DNA of 5,547 nt from JBJXHB01 sp046160725 (GTDB taxonomy: Bacteria > Pseudomonadota > Gammaproteobacteria > Burkholderiales > Burkholderiaceae_C), in NCBI GenBank assembly GCA_046160725.1, contig JBJXHB010000386.1, positions 1 to 5,547 on the forward strand, read 5' to 3'. Position 1 is the stretch's first letter. The number at the start of each line of letters is the position of its first letter. The notes under the pieces are model-generated. The model saw only the letters and a program-made list of their open reading frames with translations. It ran no database searches and had not been told where the DNA came from. Shown one piece after another: positions 5,043 to 5,547 of the stretch. Made by a program: the position numbers and the translations under genes.

Positions 5043-5547
5043 ATGACCACCCGACGCAATCCCCATCACCGCCTGCTGCCGCTGGCCGGTGCCGCCCTGG
5101 CCGCAATGACCACGCTGGCCTTGCCGCCGGCCCAGGCCTCCAGCCACCGTGAGGCACCGTTCATCACCACCGCGCCCAAGGTGGACGGCACCGACTTCTA
5201 CATGTTCATGAGCTACGAGACCGGCCGCGCCGACTTCGTGACCATCATTGCCAACTACCAGCCGCTTCAGGCGCCCTACGGCGGCCCGAACTACTTCTCG
5301 ATGGACCCCAACGCGCTGTACGAGATCCACCTCGACAACAACGGCGACGCGAAAGAGGACATCACCTTCCAGTTCCGCTTCAAGAACATCCTGAAGGGCA
5401 TCACGCTGCCGATCGGCAACAAGAACGTGGCGATCCCGCTGACGCAGGCCGGGCAGGTGACCGACGTCGCCTCGCCGGCGCTGAACGTGAACGAGACCTT
5501 CACGCTGGACATCGTGCGCGGCGACCGCCGCAGCGGCACGCGCGCGG
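5043..5547 (+). CDS. Secreted DUF4331-family protein (3' partial)
   Basis: An open frame from ATG 5043 to the window end gives 168 complete codons with no stop. Residues 1-32 form a signal peptide: basic start MTTRR, a hydrophobic run of Leu/Ala (about 11-27) and a cleavage site after PAQA (Ala32). The mature protein begins SSHREAP, the hallmark start of DUF4331 proteins, followed by DGTDFYMFMSYE and NYFSMDPNALYEIHLDNNGD. The family is exported and of unknown function. The stretch DNNGDAKED (98-106) has the DxNxDxxxD spacing of calcium-binding loops, and ITFQFRF follows as a likely beta strand. Known family members are longer, so perhaps a third to a half is visible. The gene is divergent from nrdJ and could be the first of an operon to the right. 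The family assignment is good; its role is unknown. Confidence 0.85.
   Translation, partial: MTTRRNPHHRLLPLAGAALAAMTTLALPPAQASSHREAPFITTAPKVDGTDFYMFMSYETGRADFVTIIANYQPLQAPYGGPNYFSMDPNALYEIHLDNNGDAKEDITFQFRFKNILKGITLPIGNKNVAIPLTQAGQVTDVASPALNVNETFTLDIVRGDRRSGTRA

Noticed and set aside
4625..5059. N-terminal extension of the nrdJ frame upstream of 4624 (145 further codons)
   Set aside because: The extension is Arg/Pro/Ser-rich without family resemblance, spans the G-rich repeat and hairpins, and would overlap the start of the divergent DUF4331 gene. The ATG at 4624 precedes the first reductase-like sequence.
4812..5330. Minus-strand open frame of 172 codons across the intergenic region and the DUF4331 start
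   Set aside because: It is antisense to a clear signal peptide and SSHREAP motif, and has no recognisable domain.

Overview
The window is a GC-rich chromosomal segment. Codon use and the recognisable families suggest a betaproteobacterium, most likely Burkholderiales. That placement rests on family resemblance recalled from memory, not on a search. No rRNA, tRNA, CRISPR array or transposase is visible.

Layout, left to right. Positions 1-273 (+) hold the C-terminal DNA-binding end of a Crp/Fnr-type regulator cut by the window edge. Positions 274-427 are a short convergent gap with two modest hairpins. Positions 428-4624 (-) hold one very large gene: an adenosylcobalamin-dependent (class II) ribonucleotide reductase, nrdJ. 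It encodes 1398 residues, of which 389 (2540-3706) are an in-frame intein carrying a LAGLIDADG homing endonuclease. Positions 4625-5042 are a divergent intergenic region of 418 bases. It holds a G-rich 10-bp tandem repeat, a candidate nrdJ promoter and a cluster of overlapping inverted repeats. Positions 5043-5547 (+) begin a secreted DUF4331-family protein that runs off the right edge.

How it fits together. The intein sits exactly in front of the cysteine of the NxCxE active-site motif of the reductase. That cysteine is therefore both the +1 splicing nucleophile and the predicted thiyl-radical residue of the mature enzyme, so no active reductase can form before splicing. After splicing the host protein would be 1009 residues. 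It has a class II catalytic barrel, a Pro/Ala-rich linker, two tandem related C-terminal modules (TSCPD-like) and a cysteine-rich zinc-ribbon/redox tail. The Crp/Fnr gene and the DUF4331 gene are not in an operon with nrdJ, being convergent and divergent to it. The shared nrdJ/DUF4331 intergenic region could carry control elements for both.

The most notable features are the intein at the catalytic cysteine with a non-canonical penultimate Ser, the intact endonuclease motifs, the A-B-A'-B'-A nested inverted repeats upstream of nrdJ, and the quadruplex-type repeat in the nrdJ leader. Gene families are called from motifs with good confidence. The regulatory interpretations are inference.
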